Assembly (NCBI RefSeq): GCF_018688375.1
Contig: NZ_CP061318.1
Coordinates: 744,001-808,000 of the forward strand
Direction of reading: 5' to 3'
Length of the DNA: 64,000 nucleotides
Origin: Polynucleobacter sp. AP-Ainpum-60-G11
Lineage (GTDB): Bacteria > Pseudomonadota > Gammaproteobacteria > Burkholderiales > Burkholderiaceae
Shown here one piece after another: positions 41,145 through 51,826 of the stretch. Position 1 is the stretch's first letter. Each line of letters opens with the position of its first letter. Made by a program: the position numbers and the translations under genes. Below the pieces are notes generated by a model, which worked only from the letters and a program-made list of their open reading frames with translations, did no database searches and was not told the DNA's origin.

Positions 41145-41951
41145 ATGGTGAAGAATACTTTATTGCAAGTTTGGCCGATACCGGCTTTTGATGACAACTA
41201 CATCTGGTGCATCCATGATGGCCAATCAGCCTTGATCGTGGATCCAGGTGACGCTGCTCCTGTATTGCAATACCTCGAACAAAAAAACCTCACTCTGAAG
41301 GGTATTTTAATTACGCACCATCATGCTGACCACACTGGTGGAATCCTGGCTCTTCTGCAGGCTTCGGGTACTGTGCCTGTCTATGGCCCCGCTAATATCG
41401 ACATACCAGGTCGAACAAATGTCATGATGGAGGGCGACAAGCTTGAGGTCGCTGCACCAAGAATCAGTTTTGAGGTCTACGAAGTGCCGGGTCATACCTT
41501 AAGTCACATTGCCTACTTTGCGAATATGCAGGCCAATGTAGTTGAGCCCATGCTGTTCTGTGGCGATACCTTATTCGCATCGGGCTGCGGTCGTTTATTC
41601 GAAGGCACACCAACGCAGATGAGCCAATCACTTGCTAAGTTCATTGCCTTACCAAAAAACACCTTGGTGTATTGCACTCATGAATACACCTTATCCAATA
41701 TTCGTTTTGCATTAGCGGTCGAGCCCAACAATGCGAACCTCATCACTTGGGCTGAAACAGCTAAAGCTCTGCGGGATCAGCACCTGCCTACATTGCCAAC
41801 TACGATTGGGCAGGAGTTACAAGTCAATCCATTTATGCGTTGTGATCAACAAGCGGTAATCGATGCAGCCCATGAGATCTCTGGTGAAAAAACTTTGCCA
41901 TCACCAGCCCATGTATTAGCGGTGATTCGGGCTTGGAAGGATCGGTTCTGA
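41145..41951 (+). CDS. gloB: hydroxyacylglutathione hydrolase (glyoxalase II)
   Basis: Hydrolyses S-lactoylglutathione to lactate and glutathione in methylglyoxal detoxification. The metallo-beta-lactamase dinuclear metal motif THHHADHTGG is intact, followed by VPGHTLSHIAYF, FCGDTLFASGCGRLFEGT and CTHEYTLSNIRFA. It is 268 residues. The stop overlaps the mltD start (TGATG). Confidence 0.94.
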   Translation: MVKNTLLQVWPIPAFDDNYIWCIHDGQSALIVDPGDAAPVLQYLEQKNLTLKGILITHHHADHTGGILALLQASGTVPVYGPANIDIPGRTNVMMEGDKLEVAAPRISFEVYEVPGHTLSHIAYFANMQANVVEPMLFCGDTLFASGCGRLFEGTPTQMSQSLAKFIALPKNTLVYCTHEYTLSNIRFALAVEPNNANLITWAETAKALRDQHLPTLPTTIGQELQVNPFMRCDQQAVIDAAHEISGEKTLPSPAHVLAVIRAWKDRF

Positions 41952-43357
41952 TGCTGTGGCGCTATGCGGCGATTGTGCTTATTGCCGTACTCTCAGGTTG
42001 CGCCAGCACTGGAGATTGGTCTTCTGACACCCCGACACGTCAAGATCCCCGTGCCTCCAAAGCAAAGCGTGTAAATCTTAAAGACCAATCCGTCAGCGAT
42101 GCGTATGCACCATCAAGCAATCTTTGGATTCGTATTCGGGATGGCTTTCAGATGGAGCCCATGAATACGCCGCTCGAAATTGAACAAGTGCGCTGGTTGA
42201 GTGCTCGCCCTGATTACGTCAATCGCTCAATGGCTCGCTCCTCGCGCTACTTGTTTTATATCGTGCAAGAAGTCAATACGCGCAATATGCCAACGGAGAT
42301 TGCTTTACTGCCTTTTGTGGAGAGCGCTTTTGTCACGAACGCAAAGTCCAGCGCCAAGGCGATGGGCTTATGGCAATTTATGCCAGCAACCGGTAAAGAT
42401 TTTCGTTTGACGCAAAACGTCTTTAGAGATGAGCGTAGAGATGTATTGCAGTCAACCGATGCTGCGCTCGATTACTTGCAACGTTTGCATAAACAATTTG
42501 GTAGTTGGGAGCTTGCATTAGCGGCTTATAACTGGGGCGCGGGCAATGTAGCTAAAGCACAGAAGCGTAATTTGGCAGCAGGGCTTCCAACGGATTACCT
42601 GAGCTTGAAGATGCCCAATGAGACACGCAACTATGTGCCCAAGTTGATGGCTTACCGCCAGATTGTGTTGGATCCTCAGGCCTATGGCATTGTCTTGCCT
42701 GAATTAGAAAACCATCCTTACTTTGTAGCTGTAGATGTCGGGTCGGATATTGATGTGGCTTTGGTCATTCAGTTGAGCGAAATACCGGAAGATGAATTTC
42801 ATAGTCTGAACCCATCCTTTAACAAGCCGGTCATTCTCAGTAATGCGAATCAGCAGATATTGCTGCCATTTGGTCATGCTGAAATATTCCAGGCCAATCT
42901 CAAGAAGTACACCAAACCACTTTCTTCATGGGCGGCGGTTCAGGTCACCAAGACCGAGTCGGTAGACCAATGTGCCAAGACACTTGGGGTTGACGCTGAG
43001 ACCTTGCGGCAGGTGAATGGCATTCCAAAGGGGATGAGAATTCGTTCAGGATCTACAGTTTTGGTGCCTAAAACCAGTAGTCGCGTGGGAGACATCTCTG
43101 TGGCTATGGCGGAAAATGCCAGTCTGAATCTGGATAAGTCGGCTTCAGCGCCAAAAAAATGTGCAAAAGGGGCTAAATGTCCCGCTGTAAAACCCACGAA
43201 AGTGGCGTCTAAGGGTAATTCTTCTAAAAATAATGCTGCATCTCAGCATAAATCCGCATCGACAGACCTTGCAAAATCTGCGAAAAATGGTAGTTCTAAG
43301 TCTGCTAGCACTACAGCCAAGACATCCAATGGCAAAGGGGTTAGCAAGATTCAGTAA
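41951..43357 (+). CDS. mltD: membrane-bound lytic murein transglycosylase D
   Basis: Lipoprotein that cleaves peptidoglycan glycan strands. The signal peptide LWRYAAIVLIAVLSGCAST ends in a lipobox LSGC. The catalytic glutamate lies in LLPFVESAF, followed by AMGLWQFMPATGKDF and AAYNWGAGNV, the family 1 transglycosylase motifs. One LysM-like domain is at about residues 332-375 (VDQCAKTLGVDAETLRQVNG). The tail is a long lysine, serine and alanine-rich stretch. ATG 41951 is chosen because it starts the signal peptide. In Escherichia coli mltD also follows gloB. Confidence 0.92.
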   Translation: MLWRYAAIVLIAVLSGCASTGDWSSDTPTRQDPRASKAKRVNLKDQSVSDAYAPSSNLWIRIRDGFQMEPMNTPLEIEQVRWLSARPDYVNRSMARSSRYLFYIVQEVNTRNMPTEIALLPFVESAFVTNAKSSAKAMGLWQFMPATGKDFRLTQNVFRDERRDVLQSTDAALDYLQRLHKQFGSWELALAAYNWGAGNVAKAQKRNLAAGLPTDYLSLKMPNETRNYVPKLMAYRQIVLDPQAYGIVLPELENHPYFVAVDVGSDIDVALVIQLSEIPEDEFHSLNPSFNKPVILSNANQQILLPFGHAEIFQANLKKYTKPLSSWAAVQVTKTESVDQCAKTLGVDAETLRQVNGIPKGMRIRSGSTVLVPKTSSRVGDISVAMAENASLNLDKSASAPKKCAKGAKCPAVKPTKVASKGNSSKNNAASQHKSASTDLAKSAKNGSSKSASTTAKTSNGKGVSKIQ

Positions 43358-43392
43358 GTCTAGACACTTTAATTTACTTATTTAGGTTGACC

Positions 43393-45273
43393 ATGTCCTA
43401 CAAATCAGAACACGAACGCTCCATTAAAGACCCAGATGGATTCTGGGGAGAGCAGGCAAAACTCATTCACTGGGAAAAGCCATTTAATAAAGTTCTGGAT
43501 TATGCAAACCCTCCGTTTGCGAAATGGTTTGAAGGTGGATTAACCAATCTTTGCTACAACGCAGTTGATCGTCATCTCAAAGATCGTCCCGATCAAATTG
43601 CGCTGGTTGCTGTGTCAACAGAAACCAATTTAGAAAAAGCCTATACATTTAAAGAGCTCTACGAAGAAGTCAATCGTATGGCGGCTATCTATAAAGCCAA
43701 TGGCGTCAAAAAGGGCGATCGTGTTTTGATCTACATGCCGATGATTGCCGAGGCCTGTTTTGCAATGCTCGCTTGCGCTCGTATCGGTGCAATTCACTCT
43801 GTGGTGTTTGGCGGCTTCGCATCCCACAGCTTGGCATCACGCATTGATGATGCAAAACCAAAAATGATTGTGACTGCAGAAGCGGGCGCGCGAGGCGGTA
43901 AGGCGGTTCCTTATAAGCCTTTGCTCGATGAGGCAATTACTCTAGCTAGCTACAAACCTGAGAAGGTCTTGATTGTGAATCGCGGTCTCACTGAGTTCAC
44001 CACTGTTGCAGGCCGTGATTTGGATTACGCCACTGAGCGTCAAAAACATCTCAATGATTTAGTGCCAATCGAGTGGGTGGATGCTACTCATACCTCCTAC
44101 ATCCTGTACACGTCAGGAACAACAGGCAAGCCAAAGGGCGTGCAGCGTGACACTGGCGGTTATGCGGTTGCTTTAGCTTCAACCATGAAGCACATCTTCT
44201 GCGGCAATCCTGGCGAAACCATGTTCTGTACCTCAGATATTGGCTGGGTTGTTGGTCATAGCTACATCATTTATGCGCCATTGCTTAACGGTATGGCCAC
44301 CATCATGTATGAGGGCACACCATTGCGTCCTGATGCTGGTATCTGGTGGGAATTGGTAGAGAAGTACAAAGTGTCAGTGATGTTCTCTGCACCAACTGCG
44401 GTGCGTGTGCTCAAGAAACAAGACCCTGCATTTTTAACTAAATATGATCTCTCGAGCTTGCGTGCCTTGTTCTTGGCAGGAGAGCCTTTAGATGAGCCAA
44501 CAGCAACATGGATTCATGATGCGATTAAAAAGCCCATCGTGGATAACTACTGGCAGACTGAAACTGGCTGGCCGATGTTGGCAATCCAACGTGGCGTAGA
44601 AGTGATGCCGCATAAATTTGGTTCGCCTGGTGTTCCTTCATTTGGTTACAACATGAAGTTGCTGGATGATGCGACGTCAGAAGAATTGGGTCCAGACAAG
44701 AAGGGCGTCATTGCTATTGAAGGCCCATTACCTCCAGGTTGCATGCAAACCGTTTGGGGTGATGACAAGCGCTTTGTCAGCACCTATTGGGAGACTATTC
44801 CTGGCAAGACCATTTACTCCACCTTTGATTGGGGTATTAAAGACGAAGATGGTTACTTCTTCATCTTAGGCCGCACCGATGATGTGATTAACGTGGCTGG
44901 ACACCGTTTAGGTACTCGTGAGATTGAGGAGAGTATTTCTAGCCACCCTAATATTTCTGAGGTAGCAGTGGTAGGTATTGAAGATAAGCTCAAAGGTCAG
45001 GCTGCGATTGCCTTTGTAATTCCAAAGGATTCTTCCAATACAGCCACTCTAGAAGCAGAGTGCATGAAAACTGTGGACTCTACATTGGGTGCAATTGCAC
45101 GTCCAGGCCGTGTTTATGTTGTAACCGCCTTGCCTAAGACCCGTTCTGGCAAGATTGTTCGTCGTGCACTCCAGGCGGTAGCGGAAGGACGCGATCCAGG
45201 TGATATCAGCACGATGGAAGATCAGACTGTTTTAGCTCAAATTAAGACCATCATTGAGCAAAGCGCCAAGTAG
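43393..45273 (+). CDS. prpE: propionyl-CoA synthetase (propionate-CoA ligase)
   Basis: Acyl-adenylating enzyme that makes propionyl-CoA from propionate, ATP and CoA. Its 626 residues and N-terminal SYKSEHERSIKDPDGFWGEQ are diagnostic for PrpE rather than acetyl-CoA synthetase. AMP-binding motif YTSGTTGKPKGVQRD; catalytic lysine near the C-terminus in TRSGKIVRRALQ, a site often acetylated in this family. I chose ATG 43393 over a TTG six bases earlier. No prpBCD genes are visible here. Confidence 0.92.
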   Translation: MSYKSEHERSIKDPDGFWGEQAKLIHWEKPFNKVLDYANPPFAKWFEGGLTNLCYNAVDRHLKDRPDQIALVAVSTETNLEKAYTFKELYEEVNRMAAIYKANGVKKGDRVLIYMPMIAEACFAMLACARIGAIHSVVFGGFASHSLASRIDDAKPKMIVTAEAGARGGKAVPYKPLLDEAITLASYKPEKVLIVNRGLTEFTTVAGRDLDYATERQKHLNDLVPIEWVDATHTSYILYTSGTTGKPKGVQRDTGGYAVALASTMKHIFCGNPGETMFCTSDIGWVVGHSYIIYAPLLNGMATIMYEGTPLRPDAGIWWELVEKYKVSVMFSAPTAVRVLKKQDPAFLTKYDLSSLRALFLAGEPLDEPTATWIHDAIKKPIVDNYWQTETGWPMLAIQRGVEVMPHKFGSPGVPSFGYNMKLLDDATSEELGPDKKGVIAIEGPLPPGCMQTVWGDDKRFVSTYWETIPGKTIYSTFDWGIKDEDGYFFILGRTDDVINVAGHRLGTREIEESISSHPNISEVAVVGIEDKLKGQAAIAFVIPKDSSNTATLEAECMKTVDSTLGAIARPGRVYVVTALPKTRSGKIVRRALQAVAEGRDPGDISTMEDQTVLAQIKTIIEQSAK

Positions 45274-45297
45274 TAAAACTGGCTAAGTACGAGTCAA

Positions 45298-45333
45298 AAT
45301 AAGCCCCTTGGTCGCAGGACTTTGGGGCTTATT
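45298..45333. terminator. hairpin after prpE
   Basis: AATAAGCCCC (45298-45307) pairs perfectly with GGGGCTTATT (45324-45333) around a 16-base loop. Its T-tract is short, so it may be a weak terminator or an mRNA-stabilising hairpin. The remaining 179 bases before carA show no clear gene; TATCAT at 45385-45390 is a possible carA -10 box without a good -35. Confidence 0.6.
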
Positions 45334-45512
45334 CGCCTTCAAGCCTCACCGGCTGGGAATCCAAGGGTTTATACGCAAAACTGGTATCATTACTAGGTTC
45401 AAAACTTAATAAATTACCCTAGCGCTTAAAGACACTCACCTCCCGCACAAACAGTCCTGGGTTGGTCTTTTTGGGGTGTTGAGCGTCGGATGGAGCAGGG
45501 ACTGGAGATGGT

Positions 45513-46715
45513 TTGTCACCCTTGCTTCCTTCTTTTCCTCCCGCCGTGTTGGCTCTAGCCGACGGCACCGTATTTCCTGGTCTTAGTATTGGCGCCCCTG
45601 GCGAAACTACCGGCGAAGTCGTTTTCAATACCGCACTCACGGGCTACCAAGAGATCATCACTGATCCTAGTTATTCACGCCAAATTGTCACTTTGACTTA
45701 TCCCCATATCGGTAACGTTGGGGTGAATGCTCAAGATGCCGAGTCAGATCAAATTCATGCAGCTGGCTTGGTTGTAAAAGACCTCTCCAAGCGCGTATCC
45801 AATTTCCGGTCTGAAGAAAGCCTTGATAGCTATCTCACCACAGCAGGGGTAGTTGGTATCTCCGGCATCGATACCCGTAAGCTCACCCGCATCCTGCGTG
45901 ACAAAGGCGCCCAGTCTGGTGCAATTGTTGCTGGCAAGATGGGTGATGACGTAGCGGCTCTTGGCAAGAAAGCTCTGGAGCTGGCTAAAGCCTTCCCAGG
46001 TATGGCCGGTTTAGATCTGGCTAAGGTGGTTACTGCGAAAACTCCATATCAGTGGCGCGAAGCTGAGTGGGATCTACATGGCCCTGACGGTAAGCCTGCA
46101 TACCGAACTTTAGATGCCAGTAAGCCAATTAAAAAAGTTGTTGCTTATGACTTTGGTGTGAAGCGCAATATTTTGCGCATGCTTACTGAGCGTGGCTGCG
46201 AGTTAACCATTGTTCCAGCGCAAACTAGCGCTGCCGAAGTATTGGCAATGAATCCCGATGGTGTGTTCTTCTCGAATGGTCCTGGAGATCCTGGCCCTTG
46301 TGATTACGCGATTGCTGCAGCAAAAGAAATTATTGAAAAGGGTGTTCCAACATTCGGTATTTGCTTGGGCCATCAAATCATGGGCTTGGCTGCAGGTGCT
46401 AAAACATTGAAGATGAAGTTTGGTCACCACGGTGCAAACCATCCTGTAAAAGATTTGGATACTGGGCGCGTAGCGATTACATCCCAGAACCATGGTTTTG
46501 CAGTCGATGCGAATACTCTGCCTGACAATATTCGTGTCACGCACATCTCTTTATTTGACGGATCACTGCAAGGTTTGGCTTGGAAGGATAGGCCTGCTTT
46601 GTGTTTCCAAGGTCACCCAGAGGCCTCACCAGGCCCTCATGACATTGCCTATTTATTTGATCGTTTTGTGGAGCTCATGAATGCTGCCGCTGTTGGTAAT
46701 AAGGGGGGCAAATAA
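45513..46715 (+). CDS. carA: carbamoyl-phosphate synthase small subunit
   Basis: Glutamine amidotransferase subunit supplying ammonia for carbamoyl phosphate, used in arginine and pyrimidine synthesis. The class I triad is present: nucleophile in [11 protein letters not shown], histidine and glutamate in [13 protein letters not shown]. The N-terminal half has [25 protein letters not shown]. The start is TTG with GGAG five bases upstream; the sequence after it aligns to the usual N-terminus. It is 400 residues. The stop overlaps the carB start (TAATG). Confidence 0.95.
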   Translation: MSPLLPSFPPAVLALADGTVFPGLSIGAPGETTGEVVFNTALTGYQEIITDPSYSRQIVTLTYPHIGNVGVNAQDAESDQIHAAGLVVKDLSKRVSNFRSEESLDSYLTTAGVVGISGIDTRKLTRILRDKGAQSGAIVAGKMGDDVAALGKKALELAKAFPGMAGLDLAKVVTAKTPYQWREAEWDLHGPDGKPAYRTLDASKPIKKVVAYDFGVKRNILRMLTERGCELTIVPAQTSAAEVLAMNPDGVFFSNGPGDPGPCDYAIAAAKEIIEKGVPTFGICLGHQIMGLAAGAKTLKMKFGHHGANHPVKDLDTGRVAITSQNHGFAVDANTLPDNIRVTHISLFDGSLQGLAWKDRPALCFQGHPEASPGPHDIAYLFDRFVELMNAAAVGNKGGK

Positions 46716-49700
46716 TGCCTAAGCGTAGCGACATTAAGAGCATTCTGATTATTGGTGCAGGTCCAATTGTGATTGGACAGGCTTGTGAGTTTGACTATTC
46801 TGGTGCGCAAGCTTGTAAAGCTTTGCGTGACGAGGGATACAAAGTTATTTTGGTGAACAGTAATCCTGCGACCATCATGACTGATCCTGAGATGGCGGAT
46901 GTGACTTACATTGAACCAATCACCTGGGAAGTGGTAGAGCGCATTATTGCTACTGAAAAACCGGATGCAATTTTGCCAACCATGGGTGGTCAGACTGCCT
47001 TGAACTGCGCGCTCGACTTGCATCGCCATGGTGTCCTCAAGAAATACGGCTGTGAATTGATTGGTGCTTCACCAGAGGCGATTGATAAAGCAGAAGACCG
47101 CCAAAAGTTTAAAGATGCGATGACCAAAATTGGTCTGGGCTCTGCGAAGTCTGGCATTGCGCATTCGATGGACGAGGCGCATGAAGTTCAGCAACGTATT
47201 CAAAAAGAAACTGGCAGCTTGGGTTTCCCGGTCGTGATTCGTCCTTCATTCACTATGGGTGGATCAGGCGGTGGTATTGCTTACAACCGTGAAGAGTTTG
47301 AAGAGATTTGCAAACGTGGCTTAGATTTGTCTCCAACACGCGAACTCTTGATCGAAGAGTCTCTCTTAGGTTGGAAAGAATTCGAGATGGAAGTGGTGCG
47401 TGACCGTGCCGATAACTGCATCATTGTTTGCTCAATCGAGAACTTAGACCCAATGGGTGTGCATACTGGTGACTCAATCACCGTAGCCCCTGCACAAACA
47501 TTGACGGATAAAGAGTATCAGTTGATGCGTAATGCATCGATTGCGGTATTGCGGGAGATTGGTGTTGATACTGGTGGTTCAAACGTCCAGTTCTCGATTA
47601 ATCCAGTTGATGGTCGCATGATCGTGATTGAGATGAACCCACGTGTTTCACGTTCATCTGCTTTGGCTTCTAAAGCTACCGGCTTCCCAATCGCGAAGAT
47701 TGCTGCGAAGTTGGCAGTGGGTTACACCCTAGATGAGTTGAAAAACGATATTACTGGTGGCGCAACTCCAGCATCCTTTGAGCCATCCATCGATTATGTA
47801 GTGACTAAGATCCCACGCTTTGCGTTTGAGAAATTCCCGCAAGCGGATTCTCGTTTAACAACCCAGATGAAGTCGGTTGGTGAGGTGATGGCAATCGGTC
47901 GCACCTTCCAAGAGTCATTTCAAAAGGCCTTGCGCGGTCTAGAGGTTGGTGTGGATGGTTTAGATGAAGTTTCTACAGATCTGGATGACATTATTCAAGA
48001 AATCGGCGAGCCTGGCCCAGATCGCATCTGGTATTTGGCAGATGCTTTCCGTATGGGCATGGGTCTGGATGAGGTTTATAACGAGACCAAGGTGGATCCT
48101 TGGTTCTTAGAGCAGATCGAAGAACTCATTACCATGGAAACCGAGCTTAAGCAACGCAAGATCGATAGCTTGTCAGCTCAAGAGCTGCGCTTTATTAAGC
48201 AAAAAGGTTTTTCAGATCGTCGCTTAGCAAAATTATTGGGAGTAGATGCTTCCTCAGTTCGTGCAGCGCGTCATCGTCTTCAGGTTGTGCCTGTGTACAA
48301 GCGTGTGGATACTTGTGCTGCTGAGTTCTCTACGAACACAGCATATCTGTATTCAACCTATGAAGCAGAGCATGGCGAGTGTGAATCTCAGCCAACCACC
48401 AAAGATAAGATCATGGTACTGGGTGGTGGTCCAAACCGTATTGGTCAAGGTATTGAATTTGACTATTGTTGCGTCCATGCTGCTCTGGCAATGCGCGAAG
48501 ATGGTTATGAAACCATCATGGTGAACTGTAATCCAGAAACCGTTTCTACTGATTACGACACATCCGACCGCTTGTATTTCGAGCCATTGACTTTAGAAGA
48601 TGTTTTAGAGATTGTTGCCATTGAAAAGCCTAAGGGTGTGATCGTGCAGTACGGTGGTCAGACACCGTTGAAACTAGCATTGGATCTCGAGGCTAATGGT
48701 GTACCAATTATTGGAACATCGCCTGACATGATTGATGCTGCAGAAGATCGCGAGCGCTTCCAGAAGTTATTGCATGAGTTGAACTTGCGTCAGCCGCCAA
48801 ATCGTACTGCTCGTGCGGAAGATGAAGCGCTGAAGCTTGCTGAAGAAATTGGTTATCCATTGGTAGTGCGACCTTCCTATGTATTGGGTGGTCGCGCAAT
48901 GGAAATTGTTCATGATGGTCGTGATCTAGAGCGCTATATGCGTGAAGCCGTTAAGGTTTCGCATGACTCACCAGTATTGCTAGATCGTTTCTTAAATGAT
49001 GCGATTGAGTGCGATGTGGATTGCATTAGCGATGGCCAACGTGTATTCATTGGTGGGGTGATGGAGCATATTGAGCAAGCCGGTGTTCACTCTGGTGACT
49101 CTGCCTGTTCATTGCCACCTTATTCCTTATCTGATGAGACTATTGCTGAGATCAAGCGTCAGACAGCGGCAATGGCTAAAGGTCTGAACGTAGTTGGTTT
49201 GATGAACGTCCAGTTTGCGATTCAGAATGTCGATGGCAAGGATGTCATCTACGTTCTCGAGGTAAATCCACGCGCTTCTCGTACTGTCCCGTTTGTATCT
49301 AAGGCCACTGGTTTGCAGTTGGCTAAGATTGCAGCGCGCTGCATGGTTGGTCAGACTTTAGATCAGCAAGGCATTAAGGCTGAAGTGAAGCCTGCCTACT
49401 ACTCAGTAAAAGAAGCGGTATTCCCATTCAACAAGTTCCCAGGCATTGATCCGATCTTAGGACCTGAGATGCGCTCTACTGGTGAAGTGATGGGTGTTGG
49501 TAAAACATTTGGCGAAGCGCTCTTTAAATCTCAATTAGGTGCCGGCATCAAGTTGCCAAAGAGTGGCACTGTGGTGTTGACTGTTAAAGACAGTGATAAG
49601 CCAAAGGCTGTTGAAGTGGCTAAGCTCTTGCATCAATTGGGTTTCCCAATGGTTGCCACTAAGGGTACTGCTGCAGCGATTGAAGCAGCTGGTTTACCCG

Positions 49701-49978
49701 TGCGTGTAGTGAATAAAGTAAAAGATGGTCGCCCACACATTGTTGATTTGATCAAAAATGGTGAAATCTCACTGGTCTTCACTACCGTTGACGAGACTCG
49801 TACTGCGATTGCAGATTCACGTTCCATTCGTACAAGTGCCCAAGCGAATAATGTGACTTACTACACTACGATTAGTGCAGCACGTGCGGTAATGGATGGT
49901 TTGATGGCTTCACAAAACGGTAACAAAGAGTCTCTTGAAGTGTATTCATTGCAGAACTTGCATAAGACCCTCAATTAA
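46715..49978 (+). CDS. carB: carbamoyl-phosphate synthase large subunit
   Basis: Synthetase subunit of 1087 residues with two homologous ATP-grasp halves. First half from [24 protein letters not shown] with [16 protein letters not shown]; second half from [21 protein letters not shown] with [34 protein letters not shown] and [19 protein letters not shown] mark the ATP sites. The C-terminal MGS-like allosteric domain (about 945-1080) would bind UMP and ornithine. It overlaps carA by one base, so subunits are made together. Confidence 0.97.
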   Translation: MPKRSDIKSILIIGAGPIVIGQACEFDYSGAQACKALRDEGYKVILVNSNPATIMTDPEMADVTYIEPITWEVVERIIATEKPDAILPTMGGQTALNCALDLHRHGVLKKYGCELIGASPEAIDKAEDRQKFKDAMTKIGLGSAKSGIAHSMDEAHEVQQRIQKETGSLGFPVVIRPSFTMGGSGGGIAYNREEFEEICKRGLDLSPTRELLIEESLLGWKEFEMEVVRDRADNCIIVCSIENLDPMGVHTGDSITVAPAQTLTDKEYQLMRNASIAVLREIGVDTGGSNVQFSINPVDGRMIVIEMNPRVSRSSALASKATGFPIAKIAAKLAVGYTLDELKNDITGGATPASFEPSIDYVVTKIPRFAFEKFPQADSRLTTQMKSVGEVMAIGRTFQESFQKALRGLEVGVDGLDEVSTDLDDIIQEIGEPGPDRIWYLADAFRMGMGLDEVYNETKVDPWFLEQIEELITMETELKQRKIDSLSAQELRFIKQKGFSDRRLAKLLGVDASSVRAARHRLQVVPVYKRVDTCAAEFSTNTAYLYSTYEAEHGECESQPTTKDKIMVLGGGPNRIGQGIEFDYCCVHAALAMREDGYETIMVNCNPETVSTDYDTSDRLYFEPLTLEDVLEIVAIEKPKGVIVQYGGQTPLKLALDLEANGVPIIGTSPDMIDAAEDRERFQKLLHELNLRQPPNRTARAEDEALKLAEEIGYPLVVRPSYVLGGRAMEIVHDGRDLERYMREAVKVSHDSPVLLDRFLNDAIECDVDCISDGQRVFIGGVMEHIEQAGVHSGDSACSLPPYSLSDETIAEIKRQTAAMAKGLNVVGLMNVQFAIQNVDGKDVIYVLEVNPRASRTVPFVSKATGLQLAKIAARCMVGQTLDQQGIKAEVKPAYYSVKEAVFPFNKFPGIDPILGPEMRSTGEVMGVGKTFGEALFKSQLGAGIKLPKSGTVVLTVKDSDKPKAVEVAKLLHQLGFPMVATKGTAAAIEAAGLPVRVVNKVKDGRPHIVDLIKNGEISLVFTTVDETRTAIADSRSIRTSAQANNVTYYTTISAARAVMDGLMASQNGNKESLEVYSLQNLHKTLN

Positions 49979-49997
49979 TTTAAGTTAGGTAAGAAGC

Positions 49998-50474
49998 ATG
50001 AACACAATCCCTATTACTAAACATGGTGCAGAACTTCTGAAGGAAGAGTTGCATCGCTTAAAGCATGTTGAGCGTCCATCAGTGATTAATGCCATTTCTG
50101 AAGCGCGTGCACAAGGTGATCTCTCTGAGAACGCCGAGTACGATGCCGCCAAAGAGAAGCAAGGCTTCATCGAAGGCCGCATTCAGGAGTTGGAAGGTAA
50201 GCTCTCTGCAGCACAAATCATTGATCCAGCAAGCTTGGATGTGAATGGCCGTGTGGTGTTTGGTGCGACTGTAGATCTTGAAGATTTAGAGGATGGCACT
50301 AAGCTGACCTATCAAATTGTGGGTGATGATGAGGCTGACATTGCCGTTAATAAGATTTCGATTAGCTCACCGATTGCCCGCGCTTTAATTGGCAAAGAAG
50401 AGGGCGACGTTGTTGCTGTTCAGGCTCCCGGCGGTAATCGCGAAGTGGAAATTCTTGCGGTTCGTTACATCTAA
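49998..50474 (+). CDS. greA: transcription elongation factor GreA
   Basis: Binds RNA polymerase in the secondary channel and stimulates cleavage of backtracked RNA. The 158 residues comprise an N-terminal coiled coil with tip acidic residues ([20 protein letters not shown]) and a C-terminal FKBP-like globular domain ([31 protein letters not shown]). It lies 19 bases downstream of carB, possibly in the same transcript. Confidence 0.96.
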   Translation: MNTIPITKHGAELLKEELHRLKHVERPSVINAISEARAQGDLSENAEYDAAKEKQGFIEGRIQELEGKLSAAQIIDPASLDVNGRVVFGATVDLEDLEDGTKLTYQIVGDDEADIAVNKISISSPIARALIGKEEGDVVAVQAPGGNREVEILAVRYI

Positions 50475-50491
50475 TACAAGCCAGAATCTAT

Positions 50492-50977
50492 ATGCAGACT
50501 TTAGAGACTCCTAATCATTTAGGAGCTCAAAGACTCTTTATTTTGATTGCAGGTTTATGGGTTGGTAGTTTGCTAACCGTAGGCTACTTAGTAGCTCCAG
50601 CAATTTTCAGCACGATGACTGATCGCCAAGCTGCCGGCATGGTGGCTGGTAGCATTTTCAGAATAGAGGCTTACCTTAGCTTAATCGTGTGCATCGGCCT
50701 GATGGTTCTATCTAATCTATTGGTTAATCGTGGACTTAATCAGTTCAGATTGATTCGATGGATTTTATTGGCAATGCTGCTGTGTTCTGTTGCCGCTGCC
50801 TTTATCTTTATCCCCTGGATGAATACGCTCAGAGATAACGCTCTAGCTCAAGGGATGCCCGTGATGGTTTCTCCCTCAGCCACTTTGTTTGGCAGACTGC
50901 ATGGTGTATCTAGCATCCTATTTATGCTGCAGAGTCTTTTGGGAATCTTCTTGGTTTGGCGTCTGACAAAGAGATAA
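50492..50977 (+). CDS. DUF4149 integral membrane protein
   Basis: A 161-residue protein with four hydrophobic helices (about 15-38, 52-72, 85-105, 132-155) and the motif VGYLVAPAIFSTMTDRQAAG typical of DUF4149. Function unknown. It is found next to greA in many betaproteobacteria and is followed by a bidirectional terminator. Confidence 0.8.
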   Translation: MQTLETPNHLGAQRLFILIAGLWVGSLLTVGYLVAPAIFSTMTDRQAAGMVAGSIFRIEAYLSLIVCIGLMVLSNLLVNRGLNQFRLIRWILLAMLLCSVAAAFIFIPWMNTLRDNALAQGMPVMVSPSATLFGRLHGVSSILFMLQSLLGIFLVWRLTKR

Positions 50978-50994
50978 AGCAAGGGATAGGTAAT

Positions 50995-51020
50995 AAAAAA
51001 CGCCGACTAGCGGCGTTTTT
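50995..51020. terminator. bidirectional terminator between DUF4149 gene and yhbY
   Basis: AAAAAACGCCG (50995-51005) and CGGCGTTTTT (51011-51020) form a GC-rich stem around ACTAG, with A-run and T-run on either side, suited to the convergent genes flanking it. Confidence 0.9.
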
Positions 51021-51061
51021 ACTTGGAAGTAGTGCTTTCACACTGTTTCATTCTCTGTGCA

Positions 51062-51688
51062 TCAAGAGCCCAATGATTTCTTCTTTGTACTGCTCATGCG
51101 TACTTTGCGTTTCTTAATTGGTGCAGGTGCTGCAACTGCTTTGCGGTAGCCGGGTGATGACCAACCAATCTTAGATTCGGCAGCATCAGCACGCAGAACA
51201 CGTTTTTTAGGAGCAGCGCTTTTGACTGCAGCAGCTCTTTCAAAGGGCGACTTGCTAGCAGCAGAGCGTCGATCTGATCTTTCGGAAGTGCTGGTGCGTA
51301 CGCCGGCTTTTGCCACAACGCGATTCGGTTGACGCTTAGTACGGGGGGCTTGCAATGATTTCTTCGTTTGCTTACTTGATCTTCCTAAGTTGGAGAGAGC
51401 TGCATCAACAATATCAATCGGTTTCCACAGCACCAGTAATTTCCCAATGTGCTGAACTGGCGCTGCGCCGAGCTTATCGCAAAGCTCCTCATAGATGTCA
51501 ACACGTGCATCACGATCATCGCCAAAAACGCGAACTTTTATCAATCCATGATGGGAGATTGCTAATTTAGCCTCTTTAATGACCGCTGGAGTTAGGCCAT
51601 CGCCACCAATCATGACGACAGGGCTGAGTCCATGAGCGTCGGCTTTAAGAGATTTTCGTTGTGCAGGGGTAATAGTAAGTGCAGTCAT
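51062..51688 (-). CDS. yhbY: YhbY-family RNA-binding protein (CRM domain) with long basic tail
   Basis: Residues 1-95 form a CRM domain of the YhbY type (LTPAQRKSLKADAHGLSPVVMIG, GLIKVRVFG, HIGKLLVLWKP), linked in other bacteria to assembly of the large ribosomal subunit. The following 110 residues are lysine, arginine, serine and alanine-rich with no recognised domain (TSERSDRRSAASKSPFERAA; PIKKRKVRMSSTKKKSLGS), so the protein is about twice the normal size. It is divergent from rlmE, a ribosomal RNA methyltransferase gene; both act on the large subunit. Confidence 0.88.
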   Translation of the reverse strand: MTALTITPAQRKSLKADAHGLSPVVMIGGDGLTPAVIKEAKLAISHHGLIKVRVFGDDRDARVDIYEELCDKLGAAPVQHIGKLLVLWKPIDIVDAALSNLGRSSKQTKKSLQAPRTKRQPNRVVAKAGVRTSTSERSDRRSAASKSPFERAAAVKSAAPKKRVLRADAAESKIGWSSPGYRKAVAAPAPIKKRKVRMSSTKKKSLGS

Positions 51689-51826
51689 GGGCTCGATGAT
51701 AGAGCATTAGGGCTTGTAAAACAGGGCTTTCGGCCTCATATAGACCCATATCAAGATGTTTTAAGTCGATTCCTTTTGCCTTGTAGGACATAAACAAGGA
51801 AAATGGACTCCGAAAGTGGGTAAGTT

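Noticed and set aside
45490..45558. A 22-codon frame (ATG 45490 to TAG) overlapping the carA start out of frame, as a possible upstream regulatory peptide.
   Set aside because: Its composition looks random, it has no convincing ribosome binding site, and the carA TTG has its own GGAG. Nothing in it matches known pyrimidine or arginine control of carAB.
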